In this document: positions 41,356-49,796 of the stretch, piece after piece
Layout of the letters: every line of letters starts with the position of its first letter
Position numbering within the stretch: the stretch's first letter is position 1
Made by a program: the position numbers and the translations under genes
The notes under the pieces: model-generated
The model's input: only the letters and a program-made list of their open reading frames with translations
Database searches by the model: none
Told to the model about the DNA's origin: nothing
Assembly: GCF_016741855.1 (NCBI RefSeq)
Contig: NZ_JAERRH010000008.1
Coordinates: forward strand, 310,001-374,000
Source of the DNA: Streptomyces musisoli
GTDB lineage: Bacteria; Actinomycetota; Actinomycetes; Streptomycetales; Streptomycetaceae
Reading direction: 5' to 3'
DNA length: 64,000 bases

Positions 41356-41372
41356 GCTGACTGTCCGTCAGA
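41356..41372. promoter_or_regulatory. Operator palindrome O5 (GCTGACT-GTC-CGTCAGA)
   Basis: It lies 29 bp upstream of the FadD3-like start at 41326. Its right arm is perfect and the left arm has two deviations. With O6 it forms a pair 27 bp apart, centre to centre. Confidence 0.75.
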
Positions 41373-41382
41373 TTAGCTGTAA

Positions 41383-41399
41383 TCTGACGGCCTGTCAGG
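41383..41399. promoter_or_regulatory. Operator palindrome O6 (TCTGACG-GCC-TGTCAGG)
   Basis: It ends 12 bp before the ATG at 41412 and overlaps that gene's ribosome site (GGAGAGGGGG). The left arm is perfect and the right arm has two deviations. Repressor here would block transcription of the Ltp2-like operon. Confidence 0.75.
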
Positions 41400-41411
41400 A
41401 GAGGGGGCAAC

Positions 41412-42566
41412 ATGGCAGGACCAGGGATCAAGGACGCCACCGCCATCGTCGGGATCGGGCAGACCGCCTTCGCCAGACACCTCGCCGAGGACGAGAGGAC
41501 GCTCGCCTGCCGGGCCGTGCTCGCCGCGCTCGACGACGCGGGAATCGCACCCGGCGAGGTCGACGCCCTCGCCTCCTACACCATGGAGGAGACCGACGAG
41601 GTCGAACTGGCGAAGGCCGTGGGGTTCGGGGACCTCACCTTCTTCAGCAAGGTGGGGTACGGAGGGGGCGGTTCCTGTGCCACCGTCGCCCATCTCGCCG
41701 CCGCCATCGCCGCCGGGCAGGCCACCGTCGGGGTCGCCTGGCGGTCCAGGAAGCGGGGCAGCGGACCGCGGCCGTGGACCAACACCGCGGTGCAGTTGCC
41801 GACTCCGGCCCAGTGGACCCGGCCCTTCGGGCTGCTCCGGCCCGCCGACGAGATAGCCATGCTGGCGCGGCGGTACATGCACGAGTACGGCGTCACCCGG
41901 GACCACCTGTTCAACGTCGCGCTGGCCTGCCGGAACCGGGCCAACCAGAACCCCGCCGCCGTGATGTACGAACGGCCGCTGACCCGCGAGATGTACATGA
42001 CCTCCCGGTGGATCAGCGAGCCGCTGTGCCTCTACGACAACTGCCTGGAGACGGACGGGGCACTCGCCTGCGTGATCGTCGGGCGCGAGCGGGCGCGGGA
42101 CTGCCGGCAGCGGCCCGTCTACGTCCACGCCGCCGCGCAGGGGCTGCCCGCCCAGCACCACGGCATGGTCAACTACTGGAACGACGACCCGCTCACCGGC
42201 CCCGCCTGGGCCGCCGCCCGGCATCTGTGGAAGCACGCCGACCTCACGCCGGAGGACGTCGACGTGGCGCAGATCTACGACGCCTTCAGCGCCCTGATCC
42301 CGCTGTCCCTGGAAGGCTACGGCTTCTGCGCCCGCGGCGAGGGCGGCGCCTTCACCGAGCAGGGCGCCCTGGAGACCGGCGGACGGCTGCCGGTCAACAC
42401 CGGCGGCGGCGGGCTCAGCGAGGCGTACGTGCACGGCTTCAACCTCGTCAACGAAGGGGTGAAGCAGCTGCGCGGCACCAGTACCGCCCAGGTCCCCGGG
42501 GCCGCCGCCTGCCTGGTCACGGCCGGCGAGGGCGTGCCCACCTCCGCCCTTCTGCTGAGGAGCTGA
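41412..42566 (+). CDS. Thiolase-fold lipid-transfer protein (SCP-x/Ltp2-like)
   Basis: The 384-residue protein has the thiolase-like opening ATAIVGIGQTAFARH, then VGYGGGGSCATVAHLAAAIA with a Cys at the canonical nucleophile position. It also has ADEIAMLARRYMHEYGVTRD, the VDVAQIYDAFSALIPLSLEG segment, and LPVNTGGGGLSEAYVHG. Ltp2-type members team up with a DUF35 protein to carry out retro-aldol cleavage of CoA-bound side chains; thiolytic members also exist. The DUF35 partner is encoded five bases downstream and an enoyl-CoA hydratase follows, so side-chain or ring beta-oxidation is the likely context. It is preceded by O6. Confidence 0.85.
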   Translation: MAGPGIKDATAIVGIGQTAFARHLAEDERTLACRAVLAALDDAGIAPGEVDALASYTMEETDEVELAKAVGFGDLTFFSKVGYGGGGSCATVAHLAAAIAAGQATVGVAWRSRKRGSGPRPWTNTAVQLPTPAQWTRPFGLLRPADEIAMLARRYMHEYGVTRDHLFNVALACRNRANQNPAAVMYERPLTREMYMTSRWISEPLCLYDNCLETDGALACVIVGRERARDCRQRPVYVHAAAQGLPAQHHGMVNYWNDDPLTGPAWAAARHLWKHADLTPEDVDVAQIYDAFSALIPLSLEGYGFCARGEGGAFTEQGALETGGRLPVNTGGGGLSEAYVHGFNLVNEGVKQLRGTSTAQVPGAAACLVTAGEGVPTSALLLRS

Positions 42567-42571
42567 CCGTC

Positions 42572-42979
42572 ATGCTGAGTCCCGTCACCGACACCGACGG
42601 CGCGCCCTTCTGGGAGTACGCGGCCCGTGGCGAGCTGCGCGTCCAGGCGTGCGGCGACTGCGGTGAGCCCCGCTTCCCGCCCCGGCCCTGCTGCCCGCAC
42701 TGCCAGTCCTTCGCGAGCGAGTGGCGACCGGTCTCGGGGCGCGGACGCGTGTGGTCGTACGTCGTCCCGCATCCGCCCCTGCTGCCCGGCTACGCGGAGC
42801 AGGCGCCGTACAACGTGGTCGTCGTGGAGCTGGAGGAGGCTCCGCGGATACGGCTCGTGGGGAACGTGGTCGCGCGCGCCGGGGCCCCGCTGGACTCGGT
42901 GGCTCCGGCGCGCCTGCGGATCGGCGCCCGGGTGCGGGCGGTGTTCGCCGGCGGGCTGCCGCAGTGGGTGCTCGCGTGA
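42572..42979 (+). CDS. DUF35 OB-fold/zinc-ribbon protein, partner of the Ltp2-like enzyme
   Basis: The 135-residue protein begins with a helix (GAPFWEYAARGELRVQAC). A rubredoxin-like zinc ribbon (CGDC...CPHC, residues ~30-52) and an OB fold (GRVWSYVVPHPP, YNVVVVELEEAPRIRLVGNV) follow. DUF35 proteins bind acyl-CoA and complete the active site of Ltp2-type aldolases or thiolases. It is sandwiched between the Ltp2-like and hydratase genes, overlapping the latter by four bases. Confidence 0.9.
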   Translation: MLSPVTDTDGAPFWEYAARGELRVQACGDCGEPRFPPRPCCPHCQSFASEWRPVSGRGRVWSYVVPHPPLLPGYAEQAPYNVVVVELEEAPRIRLVGNVVARAGAPLDSVAPARLRIGARVRAVFAGGLPQWVLA

Positions 42980-43749
42980 ACACCGTCCGCCTGGCCGTGG
43001 ACGAGGACACCGGCGTCGCCGTCGTCACCCTGGACCGGCCCGAGCGGCTGAACGCCGTCGATCTGGAGATGGTGCGGGAACTGGGCGAGGTCTGGCGGAG
43101 GTTGCGGTTCGACGACTTGGTGCGGGCCGTCGTGCTCACCGGGTCCGGCGAGCGGGCGTTCTGCACGGGCATCGACCGGGACGCGGTCGTGCCGCAGCCC
43201 TCGTCGCCGTACATGCAGGACGATCCGCTGCTCGGCGTCGGGCCGAAGGCGAACGGCCTGTGGAAGCCGGTCGTGGCCGCCGTGCGCGGGATGGCCTGCG
43301 GCGGAGCCTTCTACCTGCTGGGTGAGAGCGAGTTCGTGGTCGCCGACCCGACGGCCGTCTTCTTCGATCCGCACACGGCGTACGGCATGGTCAGCGCCTA
43401 CGAGTCCGTGCTCATGGCCCAGCGGATGCCGTACGGGGAGGCCGCGCGGATGATGCTCATGGGCACGGCCGAGCGGATCTCCGCGCGACGGGCCCACGAG
43501 GTGGGGCTGGTCTCCGAGGTCACGGAGGAGGGGGGCGCGCTGGCGGGTGCCGTGCGCTGCGCCGCCGTCATCGCCGGGTATCCGCCGGAGGGGGTGCAGG
43601 GGACCGTCCGGGCGCTGTGGGCGGCGAAGGAGGCGGCGCGTGCGCAGGCGTTCGCGCAGGCACCGCATCTCATCGCCCTCGGCAATCTGCCGGCCGGACG
43701 CCAGGCGGAGCTGTTCGCCGGGCGGCGGCGGGAGTTCCGGGTGCGTTGA
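42976..43749 (+). CDS. Enoyl-CoA hydratase/isomerase family protein
   Basis: The GTG at 42976 overlaps the DUF35 stop. The 257-residue crotonase has VAVVTLDRPERLNAVDLEMV, oxyanion-hole segments AFCTGIDRDAV and GMACGGAFYLLGES, and an FFDPHTAYGMVSAYES stretch. At the usual second catalytic Glu position it has Ala/Tyr-rich sequence, so hydratase, isomerase or hydrolase activity cannot be told apart. It is the third gene of the operon controlled by O6. Confidence 0.85.
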   Translation: MNTVRLAVDEDTGVAVVTLDRPERLNAVDLEMVRELGEVWRRLRFDDLVRAVVLTGSGERAFCTGIDRDAVVPQPSSPYMQDDPLLGVGPKANGLWKPVVAAVRGMACGGAFYLLGESEFVVADPTAVFFDPHTAYGMVSAYESVLMAQRMPYGEAARMMLMGTAERISARRAHEVGLVSEVTEEGGALAGAVRCAAVIAGYPPEGVQGTVRALWAAKEAARAQAFAQAPHLIALGNLPAGRQAELFAGRRREFRVR

Positions 43750-43753
43750 GGCT

Positions 43754-44371
43754 TCAGCTCCTGAGCCGGGCCTCGTCGTCCGCCTCGCAGTGGTCGACCG
43801 TCTTCAGGTACTGCGCGCGCAGCTGGACCCGGGCGGTCTCCTTGCCGTGCGCGGGGACGGTGACCTCCGGGGATTCCGCGGTCCAGAGGTAGTCGTCCGC
43901 CGGGTCGTAGAAGGTGACCCAGGCCGTGAACCTCCCGGTGCGGTTGTTCGGGTTGGCGATCTCGACCGTGGCGTACGGCCGCTTCGGGGTCGCGCAGCCG
44001 ATCAGCTTCACCGTGCCGTCCCGCGTCGCCCTGCCGGTGCCGGTGCCGGAGGGCGTGGAGGTCGGCCGGTGCGTGCGCCGGTGGGAGCCGCCGCCCGTGC
44101 CGGAGCCGGAGGAGCCGTCGTCGTCCGAGCCGTACGTGGGGACGGCGGCGGACCCGCCCGAGGCGTCGTACGACGAGCCGCCCGACGAGCCGCCCGACGT
44201 GGACGACGACGAACTGTCGTGGTCCTGGTGGGAGCTGCTGCAGCCGCCTGTGCCGCCTCCGCTCCCCCGGCTGCCGTGGTGCCGGCCCGTCGAGAAGCCC
44301 GTGAGGCCGAGCATCACCAGGGTCAGTACGGCCGTGAACTTGAGCGAGCGCTTCCGTTTGGGCGTGCACAT
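43754..44371 (-). CDS. Secreted Ser/Gly-rich protein of unknown function between afsS and afsK
   Basis: The 205-residue product has a basic N-terminus and a hydrophobic signal segment (FTAVLTLVMLGLTGFS, residues ~12-27). A long Ser/Gly/Asp/Thr linker follows to ~115. The C-terminal beta-rich domain (VKLIGCATPKRPYATVEIAN, FTAWVTFYDPADDYLW, VTVPAHGKETARVQLRAQ) resembles a fibronectin/FxLYD-like fold with a possible Cys pair. It ends four bases from the convergent hydratase gene. I recognise no named family. Confidence 0.6.
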   Translation of the reverse strand: MCTPKRKRSLKFTAVLTLVMLGLTGFSTGRHHGSRGSGGGTGGCSSSHQDHDSSSSSTSGGSSGGSSYDASGGSAAVPTYGSDDDGSSGSGTGGGSHRRTHRPTSTPSGTGTGRATRDGTVKLIGCATPKRPYATVEIANPNNRTGRFTAWVTFYDPADDYLWTAESPEVTVPAHGKETARVQLRAQYLKTVDHCEADDEARLRS

Positions 44372-44504
44372 GCCGGAACCCTATCCATCGCCGTCCGCGC
44401 GACCGCACCGCATGGCGGGTACCGGGCGCCCGAGGTAGCGTCGGCCGTGGACGGCCGCCGTCTGGAGCCCTTCCGTGCAAACCCGGTACGACGGCCGTCA
44501 CGCA

Positions 44505-46862
44505 CTACGCGGTCCGCGCGGTTCCCGTGCCCTTCTCCGCGTCCAGCGCGTACACGCACCGGTCCTTGCTGCACGCGTACACCACACCGTCCTTGACCAC
44601 CGGGGATCCGGTGATCTCGCCGCCGGTGGCGAGCTTCCAGCGCAGCCGGCCGTCGTCGGCCTTGAGGGTGTAGAGGAGATGGTCGGTGGAGCCGAAGTGG
44701 ATGCGGCCCTCCGCCACGGCGGGCGCGCCCACGACGTCGCCGCCCGCCTGGAAGCGCCACTTCGGGGTGCCGGTGACCGCGTCCAGGGTGTAGAGACCCT
44801 TGCCGCTGCCGACGTGGACGTGCCCGGCGGCCACCAGCACGGGCTCGATCGAGGAGCGGGCCTCGGTGGCGATGCGCCAGCGGTCGCGGCCGTCGGTGGC
44901 GTCGAGGGCGTAGACCGTGCCGAGGTAGTCGGCGAGGTAGACGCCGCCGCCGGTGACGGCCGGGCCGGGGGCGAAGGCGGGCGGGCACAGGAAGACCGCC
45001 GGGGCCTCGAAGTGCCAGCGGACCATGCCGGTCACCGCCTCCACGGCGAGGACTCGGCTGCCGGCGGAGACGTAGACGCAGCCGTCGTCGGCCGGGGTCA
45101 GACGGACCGGGACACCGCCGCAGGAGGCCGCGTCGCCGATGGGGTACGACCAGCGCTCCTCCCCGGTGCGGGCCTCCAGGGCGCGCAGCCGGGCGTCCTG
45201 CCAGACGTAGACCGTGCCGTCGTGCACGATCGGGCCCGCCTCCGGGGACTCGAAGTCGGTCTGGCAGCCGGTGATCTCCCACAGCTTCTGCCCGCTGGCC
45301 GCCTCCCAGGCCTGGACGCCGCCGCCGCGGGTGCCGGTGACGACCGTGCCGCGGTCGGCCGAGAGCGAGTACACCCAGGCGTCCGTGGACAGCCGCCACA
45401 GATCGGCGCCCTCGCGGGCCTCCAGGGCGAACAGGGTGGGGCCGTCGGAGGCGTGGATACGGCCGTCCGCCACGGCCATCGACCAGGCGACGTCCCTGGT
45501 CTTGAAGCGGCGGCGGCCGGTGGCCACGTCCAGGGCGTGCACCTCGAAGGAGGTGACGTAGACCAGGTCGCCGTCCACGGAGGGGGTGCCCCACACGTCG
45601 TTGGACATGCGGAACCGCCAGGGGCGCCAGCCCGCCGCCGTCTCCGGCGGCGCGGGCGGTACGGGCGGTACGGCGGGGTCGGCGCCGGCCGGACCGGGGC
45701 GGGGCCGGGACCAGCTGGCCACCAGGCCGGCCTCGGGCGGGGGCGCCTTGACGGCGGCGGCACGGGCGTCGGCGACCCGGGGGCCTGGGCCGATGGGCAC
45801 CGGGGCGCCGGCCAGCCGGACCGGGCCGGTGTCGGGGGCGCCGACCGGGACGGGGACGGGCCCGGAGGGCGGGACCGGGGGGTCGTACGGCGGAGGCGGG
45901 GGCACCGCCTGCCGGCCGCCGCTGCGCGGCCCGCCGGTCGGGGCCGGGGCGGGCGCCACGGCGGTGCGTCCGCCGCGGCGGGACTCGATGAGGACCACCG
46001 CCTTCTCCGGCAGCCAGGCGGAGGCGGTGCCGCTGTCGTCGGAGCCGGAGCCGAACAGGTGCGGGGCGAGCTGGGCCTGGAGGTCGGCGGGGTTGGGCCG
46101 GCCGGTGGCCTCCATCTGCATGCACGACTCGATCAGCGGGCGCAGCTCGTCCGGCAGACCGGTGAGGTCCGGGCCCTCGCGCAGCAGCATGAAGACGGTC
46201 TCGACCGGGTTGGCGCCGTGGAAGGGCGGGTGGCCCGTGGCGGCGAAGACCAGCATCGAGCCGAGCGAGAAGACGTCGCTGGCGCCGGTGACGCTGCGGG
46301 AGTCCTTGGCCTGCTCGGGGGACATGTAGGCGGGGGTGCCGACGGCGACGTTCGTCATCGTCAGACGGGTGTTCGAGACGCCGGACGCGATGCCGAAGTC
46401 GATCACCCTGGGGCCGTCCTCGACCACGAGCACGTTGGACGGCTTCAGGTCGCGGTGGACCAGTCCCGCGCCGTGGATGGACTGGAGGGCCTCGGCCACA
46501 CCCGCCGCGAGCCAGCGCACGGCCTGCGCCGGGAGCGGCCCGCACTCGTTCACTATCTCTTCCAGCGAGGGCGCCGGGACGTAGGCGGTGGCCAGCCAGG
46601 GCACGGCGGCACGCGGGTCGGCGTCGACCACGGCCGCGGTGTAGAAGCCGGAGACCGCACGGGCCGCCTCCACCTCGCGGGTGAAGCGGACCCGGAAGAG
46701 CTGGTCCTCGGCCAGTTCGGTGCGCACCGTCTTGATCGCCACACGCCGGCCGGACGCCGAGCGCGCGAGATAGACCAGCCCCATGCCGCCGGCCCCCAGC
46801 CGGCCCAGCACCTCGAACGGCCCGATCCGCCGCGGATCGTGCTGCGTCAGCTGATCCACCAC
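44505..46862 (-). CDS. afsK: AfsK, eukaryotic-type Ser/Thr protein kinase with PQQ beta-propeller
   Basis: I chose GTG 46862, giving the known AfsK opening MVDQLTQHDPRRIGPF and 785 residues. The kinase domain has a glycine loop (LGAGGMG), K44, the catalytic HRDLKPSN with D138, DFG at 155-157, and T168 in the activation segment. T168 is the residue autophosphorylated in S. coelicolor AfsK. A Pro-rich linker follows (~285-420), then PQQ-type WD-like repeats forming a beta-propeller. AfsK phosphorylates AfsR; the protein associates with the membrane without an obvious helix. Here afsS and afsK are ~6 kb apart because catabolic genes lie between them. Confidence 0.93.
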   Translation of the reverse strand: MVDQLTQHDPRRIGPFEVLGRLGAGGMGLVYLARSASGRRVAIKTVRTELAEDQLFRVRFTREVEAARAVSGFYTAAVVDADPRAAVPWLATAYVPAPSLEEIVNECGPLPAQAVRWLAAGVAEALQSIHGAGLVHRDLKPSNVLVVEDGPRVIDFGIASGVSNTRLTMTNVAVGTPAYMSPEQAKDSRSVTGASDVFSLGSMLVFAATGHPPFHGANPVETVFMLLREGPDLTGLPDELRPLIESCMQMEATGRPNPADLQAQLAPHLFGSGSDDSGTASAWLPEKAVVLIESRRGGRTAVAPAPAPTGGPRSGGRQAVPPPPPYDPPVPPSGPVPVPVGAPDTGPVRLAGAPVPIGPGPRVADARAAAVKAPPPEAGLVASWSRPRPGPAGADPAVPPVPPAPPETAAGWRPWRFRMSNDVWGTPSVDGDLVYVTSFEVHALDVATGRRRFKTRDVAWSMAVADGRIHASDGPTLFALEAREGADLWRLSTDAWVYSLSADRGTVVTGTRGGGVQAWEAASGQKLWEITGCQTDFESPEAGPIVHDGTVYVWQDARLRALEARTGEERWSYPIGDAASCGGVPVRLTPADDGCVYVSAGSRVLAVEAVTGMVRWHFEAPAVFLCPPAFAPGPAVTGGGVYLADYLGTVYALDATDGRDRWRIATEARSSIEPVLVAAGHVHVGSGKGLYTLDAVTGTPKWRFQAGGDVVGAPAVAEGRIHFGSTDHLLYTLKADDGRLRWKLATGGEITGSPVVKDGVVYACSKDRCVYALDAEKGTGTARTA

Positions 46863-47040
46863 TTGCCTGCCACCTCCCCGTACGAGCCGCGCCGCCCACC
46901 TGTGTACGCGGCCCAAGTGCAGCGTCTCACCACCGCACCGCCATGGCGGCACGCACCCTGATTCTTCCTGGCCGGGCGGCTGGTTGCGAACCCGGTGACA
47001 ATCGGGGTGTCTCGTGCTGAATCATCCCAGAGCGGACCCA

Positions 47041-47775
47041 TCAGCGTTGTAGCAGTGCGAACGACGCCCCCTGATTGTCGGTGACGACGGCCACCAGTCC
47101 GTACGACGTCTCGAAGGGTGGCGCCTGCACCCGGCCGCCGAGCCGCTGGACGGCCCCGATGGCGTCGTCCAGGTCCGTGACCCGGAAGTGGGTGAGGAAG
47201 TGCGGGGGCATCTCGGCCGGGAACACCTCGGTGACGACCGCGCGGCCGAAGTCGGGCACGGCGTCGGTGCCGAACAGGGCGTCGTGGAAGAGGCCGCCGT
47301 AGAAGGAGTTGGCCGCGCCGGTGTCCCGGGTGTACAGCTGGGCCCAGGCGAAGGTGTTCGGCTCGTGCCGCCGCTCGAAGCCGGGGTGGGTGCCGGGCTG
47401 CCACAGTCCGAACACGGCACCCTCGGGGTCGGTGGCCAGGGCCGCGGTGCCGAGGTCGCCGACCGGGAAGGGGGCCATGACCATCCGCCCGCCGGCCGCC
47501 GTGATCCGCCGGCCGAGGGCCTCGGCGTCCGTGGTCGCGAAGGAGACCGTCCAGACGGTGGGCATGCGGCCGTCCGTCTTGGGGGCCAGCGAGGCCACGC
47601 GGTCGCCGGCCAGCAGGGCCCACACGGAGGAGCCGTACGCTTCCTCGAAGGTCCACCCGAAGAGCTCACCGTAGAACCGCTTGCCCGCCTCGACGTCGGG
47701 CAGCTCGGCGTCCACCCAGCAGGGGACGCCCTCCCTGTATGTCTCTTCGTTCGCGGATGCCCTGTTTTCGGCCAT
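47041..47775 (-). CDS. kbpA: Two-domain VOC (glyoxalase-fold) protein, KbpA-like inhibitor of AfsK
   Basis: The 244-residue protein contains two VOC modules: VPCWVDAELPDVEAGKRFYG...FGLWQPGTHPG, then NTFAWAQLYTRDTGAANSFYG...FALLQR. In S. coelicolor the AfsK-binding protein KbpA, which inhibits AfsK autophosphorylation, is about this size, and I recall it as encoded beside afsK. I name it from position, size and that recollection rather than a sequence comparison. It lies 178 bases upstream of afsK on the same strand and is divergent from a TetR gene. Confidence 0.65.
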   Translation of the reverse strand: MAENRASANEETYREGVPCWVDAELPDVEAGKRFYGELFGWTFEEAYGSSVWALLAGDRVASLAPKTDGRMPTVWTVSFATTDAEALGRRITAAGGRMVMAPFPVGDLGTAALATDPEGAVFGLWQPGTHPGFERRHEPNTFAWAQLYTRDTGAANSFYGGLFHDALFGTDAVPDFGRAVVTEVFPAEMPPHFLTHFRVTDLDDAIGAVQRLGGRVQAPPFETSYGLVAVVTDNQGASFALLQR

Positions 47776-47897
47776 GCCGTCAAAGTAACCGGGTCGCGCG
47801 CACCCCGCAGACCAGGCACACCAACCCCGATACCCCCGTGCACCCCATTTGCAGTCGGCCGAATCGCGCTCCGATCACCCCTCGGTAAGCTGACGGC

Positions 47898-48545
47898 ATG
47901 ACAGGACAAGTGCGTACCGTCGACGGCCGCGTGGCCGGCCGGCGTGGGCAGGCGACCCGGCAGAAGCTGCTCGACTGCCTCAGCGAGATGCTCAGCTCCT
48001 CCCCCTACCGGGACGTCAAGGTCATCGATGTCGCCCGGAAGGCGGGCACTTCGCCCGCGACCTTCTACCAGTACTTCCCGGACGTCGAAGGCGCCGTCCT
48101 GGAGATCGCCGAGCAGATGGCGGCCGAGGGCGCGGGACTGACCGAACTCCTCGAGGGACGCACCTGGACCGGCAAGTCGGGCTGGCAGACCGCCCAGGAA
48201 CTCGTCGACGGTTTCCTGGAGTTCTGGCGCCGGAACGACGCCATCCTGCGCGTGGTCGACCTCGGCGCGGCCGAGGGGGACAAACGGTTCTACAAGATCC
48301 GCATGAAGATCCTGAACTCGGTCAACAACTCCCTCGCGGACTCCATCGCGGAACTCCAGTCCAAGGGCCGGGTCGACAAGGACGTGAACCCGGCCGCGGT
48401 GGCCGGTTCGCTGGTCGCGATGCTCGCGGCGGTGGCCTCCCACCAGAAGGGCTTCTCCTCCTGGGGCGTGAAGCAGGCCGAACTCAAGCCGAACCTCGCA
48501 CTGTTGGTGCACCTGGGCGTGACCGGCAAGAAGCCGTCCAAGTAG
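47898..48545 (+). CDS. TetR-family transcriptional regulator
   Basis: The 215-residue protein has a TetR helix-turn-helix at ~18-65 (RQKLLDCLSEMLSSSPYRDV, KVIDVARKAGTSPATFYQYF) and a helical ligand domain. It is the only TetR-type regulator in the window, which makes it a candidate for binding the repeated TCTGACG-N3-CGTCAGA operators. However, its own promoter region (47776-47897) carries no such site, and no catabolic gene adjoins it. Control of the kbpA-like neighbour or of another regulon is equally possible. A terminator follows at 48584. Confidence 0.85.
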   Translation: MTGQVRTVDGRVAGRRGQATRQKLLDCLSEMLSSSPYRDVKVIDVARKAGTSPATFYQYFPDVEGAVLEIAEQMAAEGAGLTELLEGRTWTGKSGWQTAQELVDGFLEFWRRNDAILRVVDLGAAEGDKRFYKIRMKILNSVNNSLADSIAELQSKGRVDKDVNPAAVAGSLVAMLAAVASHQKGFSSWGVKQAELKPNLALLVHLGVTGKKPSK

Positions 48546-48583
48546 GCGCACCCCCTTTTTCCGGTGTCCAAGTCCTGTCTGAC

Positions 48584-48614
48584 GGGCGGCGGTTCATGCG
48601 ATGAGCCGCCGCCC
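48584..48614. terminator. Bidirectional hairpin terminator between TetR and Lrp genes
   Basis: GGGCGGCGG (48584-48592) pairs with CCGCCGCCC (48606-48614) in the 74-base gap between convergent genes. Confidence 0.65.
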
Positions 48615-48619
48615 GCCGT

Positions 48620-49072
48620 CTACGCCGGCAGCGGCCGGTCCCGCACCACGTGCTTCATCACCAGTGTCGACGTCAGCCGCTGCACCCCGGGCAGGGTCGC
48701 CAGCCGCTCGTCGTACAGCCTCTGGAACGCGGCCAGGTCGGCGGTGGCCACCCGGAGCAGGTAGTCCGGCTCGCCGAACAGCCGCTGCGCGTCCAGCACA
48801 TGATCCAGCTCGCCGACCGCCCGCTCGAACTCGGCGACCGTGTCCCGGTCCTCCTGGCGCATGGACACGAAGACCAGCGCCTCGAAGTTCAGCCCGAGCG
48901 ACGGAGGGTCCACCACCGCGCGGTAGCCCTGGATGGCGCCGGACCGCTCCAGCTCGCGCAGCCGCCGGTGGCAGGGCGAGACGCTGAGCCGCACCCGGGC
49001 GGCCAGCTCGGTCACGGTCAGCCGCCCATCCTGCTGAAGCTCGGCAAGGATTTTCCGGTCTACGTCGTCCAT
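48620..49072 (-). CDS. Lrp/AsnC-family regulator
   Basis: The 150-residue protein has the family's N-terminal helix-turn-helix (DRKILAELQQDGRLTVTELA, VSPCHRRLRELERSGAIQGY) and an RAM effector domain (VFVSMRQEDRDTVAEFERAV, FGEPDYLLRVATADLAAFQR). It is divergent from a LysE-type exporter with 82 bases between starts, the usual arrangement for an amino-acid-sensing regulator controlling an amino-acid efflux gene. Confidence 0.92.
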   Translation of the reverse strand: MDDVDRKILAELQQDGRLTVTELAARVRLSVSPCHRRLRELERSGAIQGYRAVVDPPSLGLNFEALVFVSMRQEDRDTVAEFERAVGELDHVLDAQRLFGEPDYLLRVATADLAAFQRLYDERLATLPGVQRLTSTLVMKHVVRDRPLPA

Positions 49073-49154
49073 GAAGAAAATACTTGCTCACAAGTGGCGA
49101 TCATGAGCAAACTTCGGGAACACTTTCGGGCCATTCGCGCCTAATGTCGCCAGC

Positions 49155-49787
49155 ATGGATTCGGGACTGCTCTTCTCCTTCCTCGCCGTCGACCTACTGC
49201 TGGTGTGCGTGCCGGGCGCCGACTGGGCGTACGTCATCGCGACCGCCCTGCGCGGCAGCTCGGTGATGCGCGCGGTGGCGGGCCTGGTCTGCGGTTACGC
49301 CCTGCACACGGCCCTGGCGACGGCGGGTCTGGCGGTGCTGGTGGCGGGCTCGCCCGGCCTGCTGACGGTGCTGACCGTGGCGGGCGCGGGGTATCTGCTG
49401 TGGCTGGGCTGGGGCGTGCTGCGCCGCCCGGCGGTCCCGAGCGCGGCGGCCCCGGGCGCGATCGGCCCGGTGGCGCCCGACGGCCGGCTCTTCCTCAGGG
49501 GCGCCACGATCAGCGGCCTGAACCCCAAGGGCCTGCTTCTCTACCTCTCCGTGCTCCCGCAGTTCCTCACCCTCCGCGGCGCGCACCTTCCCGTGCCCGC
49601 GCAGACGGCGGCCCTGGGCCTGCTGCACATGGCGTGCTGCGCGGTCGTGTACCTCACCGTCGGCGTCCTGGCCCGCGCCCTCCTCGCGGCCAGGCCCGCG
49701 GCGGCCCGGGCGGTGACGCGCACGTCAGGGGCGGCGATGCTGGGAATCGGCGCGTTCTTGCTGGTGGAGCGGCTGGCCACGCTGTAG
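49155..49787 (+). CDS. LysE/RhtB-family amino-acid exporter
   Basis: The 210-residue product has six hydrophobic segments and the LysE motif order: LLLVCVPGADWAYVIATALR, VAGLVCGYALHTALATAGLA, AGAGYLLWLGWGVLR, then ISGLNPKGLLLYLSVLPQF. It should export an amino acid or related metabolite. Control by the divergent Lrp gene is likely. Confidence 0.88.
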   Translation: MDSGLLFSFLAVDLLLVCVPGADWAYVIATALRGSSVMRAVAGLVCGYALHTALATAGLAVLVAGSPGLLTVLTVAGAGYLLWLGWGVLRRPAVPSAAAPGAIGPVAPDGRLFLRGATISGLNPKGLLLYLSVLPQFLTLRGAHLPVPAQTAALGLLHMACCAVVYLTVGVLARALLAARPAAARAVTRTSGAAMLGIGAFLLVERLATL

Positions 49788-49796
49788 CCGCGGGCG

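Noticed and set aside
47880..47905. CTGACGGCATGACAG at the TetR start codon as a twelfth operator
   Set aside because: The right half (GACAG) is not the inverted complement of CTGAC, so it is not the palindrome.
48571..48590. TCTGACGGGCGGC as an operator half-site
   Set aside because: Only one arm matches, and the sequence belongs to the terminator hairpin between TetR and Lrp.
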